Shown here: positions 13,859 through 25,949 of the stretch, in pieces
How positions within the stretch are numbered: the stretch's first letter is position 1
How the letters are laid out: every line of letters starts with the position of its first letter
Assembly: GCA_028023455.1 (NCBI GenBank)
Contig: JAQFVV010006312.1
Location: forward strand, 3,273,835-3,337,834
Source of the DNA: Epiperipatus broadwayi
Lineage: Eukaryota > Onychophora > Udeonychophora > Euonychophora > Peripatidae
DNA: 64,000 bases
Direction of reading: 5' to 3'
Translations under genes and position numbers: made by a program
The notes under the pieces: generated by a model
What the model saw: the letters and a program-made list of their open reading frames with translations, nothing else
Told to the model about the DNA's origin: nothing
Databases searched by the model: none

Positions 13859-16059
13859 AACCTAGTGTTATTGACACTTGGTTTATTTAGCATTATTTCC
13901 ACAGGAAAAACAATGCAATCCTTTTCTAGGAAATAAAAAGTAAAATAATAATAATATTAAGTGATTAATGAAGTATGCTATTTACTCACTATAACGTGTT
14001 TTAAGCAAATAACTAAAAAAAAATTTAGTAATCCAATATCATTTTGAAGAAGAGCATGAATAATTTAAAAATTAACCATAAGAGCAATTTAATATAGTAT
14101 AAAGGCACATATCATAAACAGTAATTGATTTGGATGGGTAGAGGGGAGAGTGGATGAATGTCTTATCATAAAGCACAGTAACTTCTGATAATTTTCTTTT
14201 TAAATTATTTAGATAATAATGTATACAGAATTATACATCACTAATAAGCATTATTAGTTAAAGATATTTATTATTTTTCATTAGTTGTCAAATTACTTTG
14301 TAATCCATTTTAAATCATATGGAAATATATGACTGTAATAAGTTTTTTTTTTCCTTTCCTTTGTTTATGTATAATTAAATAATTATTTTTCTGTCAGAGG
14401 TCACTAAAAGAAGACCGCTAAATTTTGTAAAAAATCTAGTCTGACATAAGTTTTACAAGAGGAAGCAGTGCTGAAATTCGGTAACAAATTTTTATATTTT
14501 TTATTGCAGAAATAAATATAAATTCAAGTAACATTTTAACAATATCATGTCTAGCTAAAATATTTTGATAAGACATCCATAAGCTTCTGTTGCTATCTAC
14601 CTATTATAAAGCTTTTTATACTCAAAAATGTTCTATCTTCGGCTAAAGTGCAAAGTGAACGTATTGACTACAGCGATCACGGAAAATATCATTATAGTTA
14701 AACTAAGCAATATAAGTAATTTCCAAGAAATAATTAATTATTTGTTAACTTTACCTTATTTAATAATCTTTTCATGGTATAAAAGAAAAACTAGAATTAA
14801 AAGACATATTATAAAAGCCAAGGAAAGTTAACCAAAAAGTTTGCGCTCTTTCTAACAGAAATTGTCTGCTTTAGAAAATAATGCAAGTTCCCCACGTTAA
14901 AATCTGTTTTATTCACTGAAAATTATCGAGAAATAATAAATAATAAATGATATTTACTTATGCACCTGTATATTTTTTAAAAAGAAATATAAATTTTCTC
15001 AAGGCAAATATCGGAAAATTTGTATGTGTGCATTTACGGAGAATTCAGTATTAAAGAAAAATTACAATTCCTAGAGTAGGAATAAAAACTATAAATACTA
15101 TGATTTAATTATAACCCTAAAATAATATGTTATATTGTACATCAATGGGAGTCATTAAAAAAAACTTTATATCCACATAAGTCAGCTGCAGACCTTCTAA
15201 AAACAATATTTTGGAAAATTCGCGCACTCTTTTATTCATAAGCCAGCTAGCTAAAAATGATACGTATCGCCAATCTTAAAAGAAAAGAAATGTATATGTG
15301 ATCATTTGTCATCAAATATTCGTAATGTTAAAATCTGTATTGTTTTCTTGGATCCCAAAATTATAGCAGCTAATTCAAGGAAGAATTAAAATCCAACGCT
15401 GCTATGTTTTTCTTTGCCTACTATTACGTGCACCCGAATGAAGGCAACTTTTTATAAATGAAATAATAAAATGTGTTTCTTATTTTAAATTTGCTTCGTG
15501 AACTACGAATGGATCAAGTTTTTCATCTGGATAAAGTGCCCAATGGAAAACATTTTTTTTTAGTGATATTATAAGCACTTGTTAAGTAATGTTTGTTTTT
15601 ACTAATCTGTAAAATTATGTGTATTTTTTTTTATATCAGCAGGTTAAAGGCTGGATATTCAAATAATATTTAAATGACCTTGTAATCGTAAAGGTATGTT
15701 TTTTATGTAATTATTCTAGGTTAAATTTATATTTGACATAAAAAAAAAAAATATTTTTTTTTATAAAATGTGTTTACTTATGACATGCAGTTATGAGTAT
15801 AAATTTAAATATTAGATGCGTAAAAGTAGAAAAATTTAGATACTCAATAGGCAAAATATCTAGTTAAAATTATCAGAAGTAATTAAAGAGAAGTGCTATA
15901 CAAAATATTACTTATTTAAAGTATGAAACAAATTTATACTATGTTAATTAAGGAACTTATTCCCAATTATTTTTTTTATTAACGCATTCACTTGGTTTAG
16001 TTCAAAATACTATACTTCCTATTATTTGTTGAATATTTCTTTGGCAAAAGTGAAAATTA
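13378..16059. other. Unassigned DNA with AT microsatellites
   Basis: An (AT)n tract at about 13,823-13,857 is flanked by an 8-10 bp inverted repeat (GGTTACAAT / ATTGTAACC). Short ORFs in this interval have no recognisable domain. Nothing else supported. Confidence 0.5.
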
Positions 16060-16720
16060 TTATTGTATTCTGTGATATCCATTGATATCAGATGCTGATC
16101 TAAGTATACCCCGGAACATAAATTTAGTGTAATTAGTGTATTTGCTTGTCTTGCCCCGATATAGCATCGGTATAGGCTTAATACGCGCCTAAGTAATAAT
16201 TGTAATGTACTTATTTTGTGGGATAGAAAATAATCTCCCCAAAAGCTTTATTTTCCATGAGGGGAATAGATAAATCTAGTATTCGGGTATGTTTATAACC
16301 CAAGTGATCGCTTCTCAGAGTTGGGACGATCAGTACTTTATATAGTATTTAGTGTATTTCATTCGTTAAAATCCCAGGAGAGGATTATATTTGGTGTGTG
16401 TTCCTATTATGCCCAATTAAAAGGCAAGGACCCACCAAACTATTTTAATATAGTAGTTAACTCTACTGCCCTTTGGTGTTATTCCTTATTCCTCATGAGA
16501 AAATAGAGATAATTCCACCACGGAAGGTGTTGAATATTGTGTTTGTTTAGAAAGTTATGGCAAGATAACGGGTATATTGGAGGTTAATTCCTCAAGCTCC
16601 ATTTAGTATAAATAGCGTGCTAGTATATATGATCAATGTCTGAATTGTGCGACGGAATAGTGCTGGTAATCCACACGAAAGTTAATGGAGAGAGTAAGTT
16701 TTAAAATTGCGTGATTAAAA
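16060..16720. other. Higher-complexity block with TATA-like box, function unknown
   Basis: This segment is clearly less AT-rich and less repetitive than its surroundings, with segments such as GCCCCGATATAGCATCGG and CCACCACGGAAGG-like sequence. A TATAAATAG sits at 16,607-16,615, a form of TATA box used by Pol II promoters and many LTRs. A 61-aa open frame (16,321-16,506) starts within it but its translation is not recognisable. It might be an LTR, a promoter or UTR of a host gene. I cannot decide between these. Confidence 0.35.
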
Positions 16721-18312
16721 AGTTTCATTTGCCAATAGAGGGTTCAAATACTAGGTTTAATTTAGGTAAATAATTAAGTAGCACTCACAATATAACTTAT
16801 ACTGAGGAAAACAGTGTGTATAACAACTTCAGTTGTTATTAAGGTAAACATTAAAATAATAAGTGTAACTTCTGATACGTAACCCATAAATTATAATAAA
16901 TAAAAAACTATCATTTAATTAAAGATGTGATAACAAAAATCGTTTGTACGCATTGCCTAGAATAAGATTATTTTTGTTTTAAAACAGATCGTTAGTCAAT
17001 AAATTTAAGTAACCGTTCATATAAGATACACTAAACAAATGAGTTGATGTATCAATAATACTATTTATTTTGTTATATTCAATTTGCATAAATGTAAAAG
17101 AAGATGAAGAAGTAGTTCGAATCCAGGTCTAAAAGTATAGACGAATTAATATGAGTTATATTTTGTTTTATCCATATGGGATCGAATAAACTGTATATGT
17201 TTGTTTATTATGTTAATCATAAAAGATATTTTTGTCAAATAATAATAATAAATTAGAATTTTGTTATAATTAAATAATAAATTATCGTCTTATTACAAGT
17301 TGTTTTGAGTCATTTTTCTTATGTGCTAAATAAAAGTGTATTTGCATAATACTTGCAATACTTTTCTTGAGTCCAAAATCATTTATGAAATCTTAATTTC
17401 AAAACACCAGATAGACAATTATAAGCAGATCAAAATATTTCATTATATTATATTTTAATGAGAATTATTTATGGAATTGAAAACTTCAGACCAAGACATT
17501 TTATTTTATTTTATGTGTGTGTAAAATCACTTTATTCACCAAAATATTAGCTTTTATTGCACATTGTTGAATACACATTTAAGGAAGTATCTAAGTAATA
17601 AATCTTAGTTAAATTATTGTGTTGTCATGGATAATGGAAGGACACAAAAGCACTCTTGTCTTTTCATCATTCCGACTGAGATTCTGGATTTAAAGGGCTT
17701 TATTAATCAAAATTATGCGTTGTTATTGAATATGGTTATCATATTCAATAAATATTATAATAGTTAATGTGTGGATGAAGACACCTAAAATTTAAATAAG
17801 GTAAATTTTTACTACAGCCGACCAGAATGTCAGTCACATGCGACAACACAATACTGCCGAGCAATTTTATTAAATATAACAGAGAACCCTGAGATTAGTG
17901 TCATTATTATAAGTGCTCTTAAATTAATAAGTGATCAAATTCAGATCAATATTACAAGCGTGGCATGGCTTAAGAGATTGAAACATCTAATTGTATAATA
18001 ACCAAAAATATTGAGATCATATTGGCAAATTAATGAATATTTTGTTTTAGTTAGTAATATTAACAATGACATGAAAAATCATCATCATCATTGTCGAACA
18101 GTGCACGTACTTACAGCCCAGGGAATGTGTTTTGGATAGAGAAAGAATGTTAGTTTATTCTAAATTTTCTTGTTAAATTTATTTTATTAATGATAATTTT
18201 TTTTTATTCTATCTCTGTCTGAACTGCATATCGCTGTAGCTGAATTATTATAGAACTAACCTAGCTATTATTATAGGGTAAAGTTTATTACCCGGACTAG
18301 ACCAGGCGTAAT
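16721..18312. other. Unassigned AT-rich DNA
   Basis: No coding frame or element recognised. A short palindrome (GAATATGGTTATCATATTC) lies near 17,727-17,745. Confidence 0.5.
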
Positions 18313-18394
18313 CGGAAGGTTGAGGCCTTCCGCATGGATTTTAATATTTATTAGGAATTCTCTTCACTTTATTAGGTTAGAATATATATATATA

Positions 18395-19283
18395 TATTAA
18401 TGATCTCAGGGATAATATAAAATATTCCCTTCTTTTTTATCATGCTAATGACTGTAAAATTTTCAGAAACATTAAATCTCTTTTCTGATTGCTCTCTACT
18501 ACAGAATGATATAGTTAATTTTACTAAATAGTGTTTTACAACAAAATTATGGTTAATAAAGATAAATGGTCTGTTGTGACCTACTCAAAAAAATCTAAAA
18601 TTTTATAATTTTCTTACTTTGTTCATGGTTTTGAAATCTTTTTAAAAAATGGAAAGATATTGGAATTACTTTTTTCAGTAATGCCTTCTTCCACCTTCAT
18701 ATTAGTACCATAATGAATAGGGCATTTAAAATAATATGCATCATACATAGACAAGATGAAATATTTCATCAGACAACAGAATATAAACTTTTTCACTTCT
18801 TGATCCTCCCAAAATTAAAATTTGGCTCACTTATCGGTAACTTTCACATTAAAAGAGATATTCAAAAAAATCATTTGGTATTTTCCAAACACACTAAATA
18901 TAATCATTTGCTGGCAGATTTAACATTTTGTTGATGTAAAGAAGAAAAATGAAAGACATTACATATTTATACAAGACCATCCACAAATTTACTATCTCAG
19001 TTTTACTTTTAAACATATCCTCCAATCCTTAATAATATACTAGATCACATAGATCTCCAAATTTAATTATTTAGCATTAATTTGCTCTTAAACTTTTCCA
19101 TATTTTATATTACCACCACATCTAATAAGGATTTTATAAATAATAATATCCTTCTTCTTGATTTTAAAGAATACTTCAAAGCCCTAAAATTAAAATATAA
19201 TTTACAATCTCATTGTCCAACACATCTGTCATATCTTTTTTCTAATTTTTTTTCTTTTTCTTCATGTGCATTCTGTAATTAAC
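18395..19283 (+). pseudogene. Decayed Jockey/CR1-like LINE reverse transcriptase, C-terminal part
   Basis: Frame-hopping translation of the plus strand gives the C-terminal half of a LINE RT. It starts NDLRDNIKYS near 18,400, followed by a decayed catalytic box (HANDCKIFRNIKSL, where the family has ADD), QNDIVNFTK near 18,510, and then, in the open frame 18,713-18,934, INRAFK-like and LILPKLKFGSLIGNFHIKRD. That last block corresponds to the thumb-region LPKLEYGS-type motif shared by Jockey, CR1 and I-group elements. The second catalytic aspartate region is mutated and stops are frequent, so it is a 5'-truncated fossil. Confidence 0.7.
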
Positions 19284-19290
19284 CATTGCT

Positions 19291-19397
19291 TGTTGTTTTG
19301 CATTCAAAAATTGAAGTAATGACAGATTCTAATGTCATTGATATAACAACAAGGTTAGTATATTTTCATTACTTCAATTTTTGAATGCAAAACAACA
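19291..19397. repeat. Foldback element with 32-bp arms
   Basis: Arms 19,291-19,322 and 19,366-19,397 are almost perfect reverse complements (TGTTTTGCATTCAAAAATTG in both). It lies exactly at the outer end of the 2.5 kb inverted repeat copy, so it may be a terminal hairpin of that repeat or an independent insertion. The corresponding place beyond the other copy (after 56,836) shows only weak similarity. Confidence 0.7.
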
Positions 19398-19403
19398 AAC
19401 AAC

Positions 19404-21847
19404 CAACACAGATCGGTTAGTTTATTAATTAAAATCTTTGTCATTCTTCATCATACATATACATCTGACTGAATCCTTATCCTTTCTGGGCAACTTTATT
19501 CTGTCCCATGTAAGAAAACTCTCTTCATATTACACATCACCATGCAGTATTTATAACGTGCACACAGCTACGTCTTGATAAGGGAAGTTAAAAAACAACA
19601 ACATCAACTTCAAACTTAAATTATTTGCTTGAGCCAGAGAGAGAAATCTTTTCTTAAGATCCAGAATCATGTAAAGAGCTTCTCTTAGACACCTATTCTC
19701 TATATTGGCATGCAAAACATTTCTACACTTAAACAGTAACTTTATCAATAATTCCATATCTTAACAAATAAATGGAGTGAAACTCAGTCATCTCCGACTG
19801 CCATGGTAATTAAATTATGAGACAGCTATTTCCCATCTATAGGGTGGTAGGATTACTTTACATTAGTAATAACAAGCATTTATAGCTTTAAATATGCCCA
19901 CACATACATCGATTCAAGCCTAGATAAATGACAAAGACTAACCAGATCCCAAATCAATACATATATGAATTATTTCAATTTTAACCAGTCAAGCCAACAA
20001 CATACCCAATATTTATATTAATAACAGATCAACACTCACAGGATAATAATGGGTTTTATATGACCATCCCCTCCCTCTTCCCATTTAATATTAAGCACAA
20101 ATTAAAATTTTGTTAAGAATAATAAAATATTTATATCATTTCTCTCTTTACTTTTAAGTCTAAATTTACGTGAGCATCTATACTTAAATGGTATCAAAAT
20201 CATTTTCCTTTCTTTCCTTCAAACATTTTAAACATAAAATATTAAATTAAATAATCCAGTGATTAGAGTGTGACATAGCATATAAACAAAATGAAATATA
20301 ATAAAAAAAAACAAATGACATATTATATAAATGAAATAAAATAAAGAATAAATATCAACATTACAGATAGTCTATTTAAATGTCTTTTCCTTCCACTGTC
20401 CATCATCAATTAATATATTCAGTTCATTTTATTTGAGATAGCTATATAATTGCACATCAGGCAGTTATTTTAATTAAATGTGTATAGAACACACAGACAG
20501 TCATTTGAATCAAGATAGATAAAAAACGTAGATAGTTATTTTAAATCAAAAGTGTAGCTACAGGAGAATTAATAAATTTTAAAAGAGTTCGATTAGTTAC
20601 CTTCCATTTGATGAGTTTCTTCCTGGCTTTGAATTCACTTAGTTTTCTTTTTTACTTCTTTTCCATTTAAAGGCTCAAACTATATATAACAAGCAGTCTC
20701 TGATTACTAACATGAATTAACTTTTTAAACGTCTTTTTTTTTTTTTTCAGAATGTTTGACAATTCTCTCCTTCAATGAATTTTTAAGAAGCAGAATAGAT
20801 AAATTATAGCATTTAGTATAAAATGTCTTATTAAAAGTTGACTTCTTCATAATTAATTTGAGGAAAATTAGTATGCATTATTTATGGATGAATTAGAAAT
20901 TCATATTTTGGTCTACTATAAAACTTAAATGCACTATTAAATTCTGAAAAAGAAAATTTTAAAAACTTGAAAAAAAAACTTTAAAGATATTAATTTTAGT
21001 TAGTTAGCCCAGTTCTCAATCAGCAAAAGTTTTCTCTTTTTCATTTTCCCTTTTCTTTCAGTTTTTATAGGATAAAGAGAAAAAAGAAAACATATGTTAA
21101 ACCCCCCCCCCCCCGTGGTTCCTCTTCAAGTCTAATCAAAAAATCCCCACTCAGAATGAACAATAACTCTTTCTAAAGTGTTACTTTTTTAACAACTTTG
21201 TCTGATCTGAAACCAGATCTCTTTAATTAACACATTGTCGATTAATTTATGGAAAATTAGTTAAAGAAGATATAATTGAAAACATAAGCTTGCTAACACT
21301 TTTTTTTGGTCAAACAAAGGTTACATTCATTTAATCTAAATAATTTCTTATTTAGATTTACATTTTTAATAATTTAAAAAAAATTATGTCAGTTTCTATA
21401 AAGGAAAGAAAAAAAATCAAACCCATATATCTGTATCACACATACATACCTGTGCAGAACATGTTATAGAAAACTGATTATTCAGACCATATGAATATAA
21501 AAGATCCATCATAATTTCTTATAATTACAAGCATAAAATCAATTACAATTTCTGATAATCATAAGCATAATATTCACCATAATCCCCTATAACTTTAAAC
21601 TTATTCTCCAGAAAGAAACTGTTAACCAAAGCTACTGACAATCAATTCAATCCTAATTCTCATCAACTCTTTAGTAATAGACATTCCATATAAACACAAA
21701 CTGTCTCTATATATGTTGATTTTGAGCTATATAGCCATTACTTTCTCAAATAAAACTTAACTTTTCTTATAGCAAAAAAAAAAAAAATCCCCACAATTAC
21801 TTCATTTTATTATATTTGGTTTATAGATGGTAATAAACCAAAAGGCT

Positions 21848-21850
<3 letters not shown>
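19404..21850 (-). repeat. Unidentified 2.5 kb repeat, copy L (inverted relative to 54,208-56,836)
   Basis: Long collinear stretches are the reverse complement of 54,208-56,836. Examples are the outer end (CAACACAGATCGGTTAG here, CTAACCAATCTGTGTTG there), the CATGGTGATGTG segment, the poly-C/poly-G tract (21,101-21,114) and the inner end, where TTTGGTTTATAGATGG with its inverted partner is followed by GGCTACA and (AT)n. Both copies differ by several indels and by point changes. No domain-bearing ORF is found. Read in the copy R direction it begins TGTAGCC next to (AT)n, so it could be a long LTR or a non-autonomous DNA element. Confidence 0.8.
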
Positions 21851-21933
<83 letters not shown>

Positions 21934-22224
21934 TTTTCTCATGTTAATATTATAATAATTATATTAACAATTCAAAGCTGGTTTAATGAACACACAACAT
22001 GCTCTCAATCCAAAGCACAAGATAAAAGTCTTTTAAAAATATATTGGCAGGCTGTAAATTAAAAAATTCTGCTAATGTCAATAACAAAATATAGTTTTAA
22101 AAGATTGGCTTATATAAATGAATATAGGTAAAAAGGATGATCTTATCTTTTTAAAAGACTTTATTTTGTGGTTTGGATTAAGAATATTTCACATACCCAA
22201 TAAATCAGTGTTGAGTTGTTAATC

Positions 22225-22279
<55 letters not shown>

Positions 22280-22286
22280 TTAATTC

Positions 22287-22323
<37 letters not shown>
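21851..22323. repeat. AT microsatellites around a foldback element
   Basis: (AT)n arrays occupy 21,851-21,929, about 22,229-22,277 and 22,289-22,323. Between the first two lies an imperfect inverted repeat with arms 21,956-22,040 and 22,144-22,230 (for instance AAAAGTCTTTTAAAA against TTTTAAAAGACTTT). After 22,277 a further small palindrome (TTTAATTCTATTAT / ATAATAGAATTAAA) encloses the third array. These look like TA-targeting foldbacks inserted next to each other. Confidence 0.7.
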
Positions 22324-22328
<5 letters not shown>

Positions 22329-22329
22329 G

Positions 22330-23600
22330 AATTAAAGAATTGCTATTGTTCATATAATAAGATTAGAATGGTCATTTATATTCTAATACAACTGTTTAAA
22401 TAAATACAGATAATTACAAAAATTGCATGAGCAAAAAACATTGCAAATATTTTTACTAGTTGAATAATTAACCAGTGAAATAAAAGGTAAAATTTAACTC
22501 ACAGTCACTATGGATTTTTAAAGCAAAAAAAAGTAACTCAGAAAAAAAAAAGTATATTACATATAACACTAATTTACTTTTCTATGTCAAGAAAAGTGAC
22601 TGCAGCAGTTGTGCTTGGATATAAAATCTCTCTTTCATATTTTCTTCTTTTTTTAGTAAATTGAATTTTAATATAGAAATGCAAATGTTTTGATTATAGC
22701 TGGTAGCGTGAATCAATATTCATTCACATAAGTTACACAAAAAAGAATGTATTGTGAGTGTTATATCCATTGACTAAACATACTAATTAATTGTTAAATG
22801 TTTTTTTTTAGAAAAAAGTCAAACTGTATATTTTTTTAAATATTTTCAACTTTTAATAAAACACACAGATATTCAATATTTTTAGAGATATCTTTTTTCT
22901 CTCCAGCAGATATTTCTGGAATAATCATCGACAATTCATGAATAATGAATTTGGCAATCCTCTAAACAACTTGCCTACTCTATCAGTCAAAAAAACTTTA
23001 CATACTTATCTATAAGGGCTTCTGATTTTTCTATTTTTTTCTTTTAAGAATGAAGTTAATAATTATTTTACAAACATTATGGATTGTCACACTAGAATAA
23101 TATGGGCTTATTTGCCATTGTCATACGAATAGCTTATTTTTTTTCCTTTCTGCACAATATGCCACTATTTTCAAAGTTGACATATGTTCATTAGTAGATA
23201 CTTGCTTTATTACTTCAAAAATATCTATTGTTTTCTCTCTAATTATTTTTTCAATTATTTTTAATGGGCTTTCCACATTTACATGAAATTTCTTAGAAGC
23301 AGGTGCCATTTTTCAGCAATTCAAGTTTAGATTGTATAGAGATTATGACTTCCACAGTGTGTTATGATTTTGGAAAACTCTATAATATTATATTGATTGT
23401 TTATTTCTATTAGTTTGTCTTTTTTTCCTGGTATGTATGTTTACACTGCAGTATCTATTATTGTTTCTATTTTGATAGTTCATTTCGTTGTCTATTTAAT
23501 GTTCTTTTTAATGATAGATTAAGAATTTAATTTTTATTAGAATTTATGCTATATTGGACTTTATTTCACAGTAATAATATAACACCATTTTATTTTTTCT
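22330..23600. other. Unassigned AT-rich DNA
   Basis: No gene recognised. A 62-aa minus-strand open frame (23,121-23,309) has a plausible amino-acid mix but no family I know and no second exon. Confidence 0.45.
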
Positions 23601-23609
23601 CATGATTGT

Positions 23610-24236
23610 ATGTATATAGTAAAAACAATTAAACATGCCAATATTTGTTCTTATTTAATATTTTGTTGTGAATTTAATGGAAAGAAGTATTTTACTAATG
23701 AGTGGGTAAGCAAAATGTTTGTGACAGTGTTTCATCATTACACAGTTTCTTCTTCTTTTGAAGCTTTTGATAAGATTAATAATTTTAAAATGGAAAGTAA
23801 ATGGGTATTTGGCCGTTTAGATATTGAAAATATGTATCAGTCTGTTAATAGGTTAAGCAGTATTGATGTTCTTATGTCTGTATTGATTAAGAAAAGTTCT
23901 TTATCAAAAAATAAAATTAAGGTAGTTAAAGATTTGCTTTTATTATTGGAAGATTCTATGTATTTTACTTATAAAAGTAATTTTTATAAGATTAAGGAAG
24001 GGTGGATAATAGGTTATATTATTTCTCCTTTAGTATGTTCAGTTTATATTAATTATATGGAAGAGGAAATTATTATTAAAAAGAATTGTTTATATGTAAA
24101 GTTATTTGTCATATATGTTGATGATTGTTTATTTGTAGTTGAAAATGATAAATTGAAGGAATTTGTAAATGAGTTTAATTTTTTTGATCCTTCTAAAAAA
24201 TATGTGTTAGAAGGAAGGGGGGTTAGATTTTGGTAA
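23610..24236 (+). pseudogene. PLE reverse transcriptase core
   Basis: The 208-aa open frame contains motif A RLDIENMYQSVN with the metal-binding Asp at residue 71, a motif-B-like YIISPLVCSVYINYMEEE (residues 136-153) and motif C YVDD (169-172) followed by CLFVVEN. This wording is that of Penelope-type RTs, which are related to telomerase RT. The first ~50 residues do not match the family, so the predicted start is probably artificial. A frameshift after YVLEGRGVRF moves the reading frame; the downstream KFLDVLVIGN segment is out of frame. Confidence 0.85.
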
Positions 24237-24320
24237 GTTGAAATTTTTAGATGTTTTGGTGATTGGAAATGTAGAGGCTAATTGTTTACTATGCAGTCAT
24301 TTTGTTAAAAGTAGAGAATT

Positions 24321-24438
24321 AAGATCTATAATTAGAAGTCATCGCACCTGCCTTGCAAGCAAGTAGTTGGTTGCAGATGAGTGTGGGTTCATATCCTGGC
24401 CGATGCTATGACATATGAAAAAAAAAGATCTATAATTA
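24321..24438 (+). mobile_element. SINE inserted in the PLE, 14-bp target-site duplication
   Basis: AAGATCTATAATTA occurs at 24,321-24,334 and 24,425-24,438, framing a 90-bp insert. The insert has a B-box-like GGGTTCATATCCTG, the 3' signature GATGCTATGACATATG and an A-tail. It matches the SINE at 1,543-1,645 in its 3' end. The insertion postdates the PLE, giving a relative order for the two families. Confidence 0.9.
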
Positions 24439-24573
24439 AACTTGATAGCTATCAGACTGTATCTCATGAAGTAGCTGCTTTAAGAAATTATTGTCATAGG
24501 AATAATAAATTAAATAATTCTAGTGGGGTAGCTTTGTTTCAGAAATATCAATTTTATAAAGATTACCTGAAGG

Positions 24574-24984
24574 TTGGTTACTCATGATAAAATTGTTAAA
24601 AGTATTTTATTTAATAGTAATATTTGTAAGGATGTAAAGGATAGAGAAAAATATGATTTTATTTCTTTGCCATTTAAATTGTCTTCATATAAAATTGTAT
24701 GTAGAAATGGTAAAATGTTTGGAAATAAGAAATCTGCTTGGAAAAGGGGTGGTACATTGAATAATTTATTAAATAATACAAAAGAAATTTTTGATAGAAA
24801 GACTATTCCTGGTGTAGTATATTTTATCCCTTATTTATTTTGTAAGAAGGTCAACATAGGTCAGAGTAGTTTGAGTTTAAATGAAACAATAAAGATTCAT
24901 AAAAGTAGAGTTAAAAATAGATACCTTAGTTCTGCTTTGTATGTCCATGAAAAAGATACAAGCCACACTATTAATTTTGATTAA
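24574..24984 (+). pseudogene. PLE linker and GIY-YIG endonuclease
   Basis: In this 136-aa open frame, residues 27-75 correspond to the PLE linker. Residues 80-120 form a GIY-YIG domain: GVVYFI (80-85) for the GIY strand, KKVNIGQSS (91-99) for the YIG strand, and the helix with Lys/Arg and the conserved His (IHKSR, 108-112). The usual CC..C zinc-like cysteine pattern is reduced. The domain nicks DNA during integration. The frame closes at HTINFD, about 40 residues before homology ends. Confidence 0.8.
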
Positions 24985-25249
24985 CTTCTTTGAGAAAAAT
25001 GAAATCAAAAGAAGAATTTAAAAATCTTTATCATTGAAATTTTATTATTCTGAAGCAATTAACTTATTTAAGAGTTCTTTTAATATTAAGGGTGGATGGG
25101 AAGTGAATGGATTTGTGGGTAATGTTTAATATTATATATATTGTGTAGTTTTTGTAGTTCTTTACACTTGAGAAGTCTGCTTGTAGCAATGAAACCTTTG
25201 CTTGTGTTTTAATATTATTTTTTAGCTGGTCTGGTTGAATTTTTGATTT

Positions 25250-25301
25250 GGGGTAATTTTAATTATTTATATATATATATATATAAATAATTAATTATAC
25301 A

Positions 25302-25340
<39 letters not shown>
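25250..25340. repeat. Two nested palindromes with (AT)n cores
   Basis: TTAATTATTTATAT...ATATAAATAATTAA is followed by ACACCATATAT...ATATATGGTGT, each enclosing an (AT)n run. They look like microsatellite-centred palindromes of the kind seen elsewhere in the window. Confidence 0.7.
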
Positions 25341-25341
<1 letters not shown>

Positions 25342-25394
25342 TGTAGAATTATAAATGTTTTTTGAAATATATGTTAATTTAGTTTTTTTCGATA

Positions 25395-25620
25395 TTAATG
25401 ATCATTTGTTGCTTTCTTATTAATGAGTGCAGTGCCGATATTTTTTTTATCATAGTCAGTAGTATGTACTACAATTGCAGCATTGATATAGTCGCCAGAA
25501 AGAATAATGTTAGACTTGTCTAGTTTTACAGATTTAATAGTGACCCTATCAATATAGATATTATTTGCTTTAAAGATATTAGGAAGATTTTTTTTCAAAA
25601 GTATGATATTTCTTTTGACA
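25395..25620 (-). pseudogene. Inverted N-terminal fragment of a Penelope-like element
   Basis: A 67-aa minus-strand open frame contains KLDKSNIILSGDYINAAIVV followed by HTTDYDKK, which fits the N-terminal PLE block usually reading DKS.I..ADKGNA.VV....DYD.K. The key DKG is degraded here. Its orientation is opposite to the two flanking PLEs and it lies about 330 bp upstream of the next one. Penelope copies often carry an inverted, truncated partner at their 5' side, and this arrangement fits that. Confidence 0.6.
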
Positions 25621-25949
25621 GATTAACTAGTTGATTAGAGCAGCATATTAAAATTTAGTATTTTAAATATCACTTAAGGTTACTGTTTTAATTCTCATTC
25701 TAATATTGTGATTGCTCAAATCAGAAGGACGTTATGAGAGCAATCTATTTAACCCAGTAGTTGATTATTAACAGTTAAATATATTTCTAGAAGTATATAT
25801 AAAAGTTTGATTTTTTTTCCAAATATCATTTTTAAATTAGAAAGTAATCTAAATATAACTACAAATAGAATGTCATCATCACAAATTTTGATATATATAT
25901 ATATTACGTATTCGTTATAAATTGATTCTATATTAAATTTTAGATAATA

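Larger units (their letters stand above)
23600..25130 (+). mobile_element. Penelope-like element, interrupted by a SINE
   Basis: The region encodes a PLE-type RT core followed by a GIY-YIG endonuclease, the signature pairing of the Penelope order. The 5' N-terminal domain is missing. The RT frame ends in a frameshift near 24,232, the sequence is split at 24,335 by a SINE, and another frame break lies near 24,585. Homology continues past the endonuclease to about 25,130 (GGWEVNGF-like). The frame breaks and truncation make it non-functional, but motifs are better kept than in the other PLE fragments here. Confidence 0.85.
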
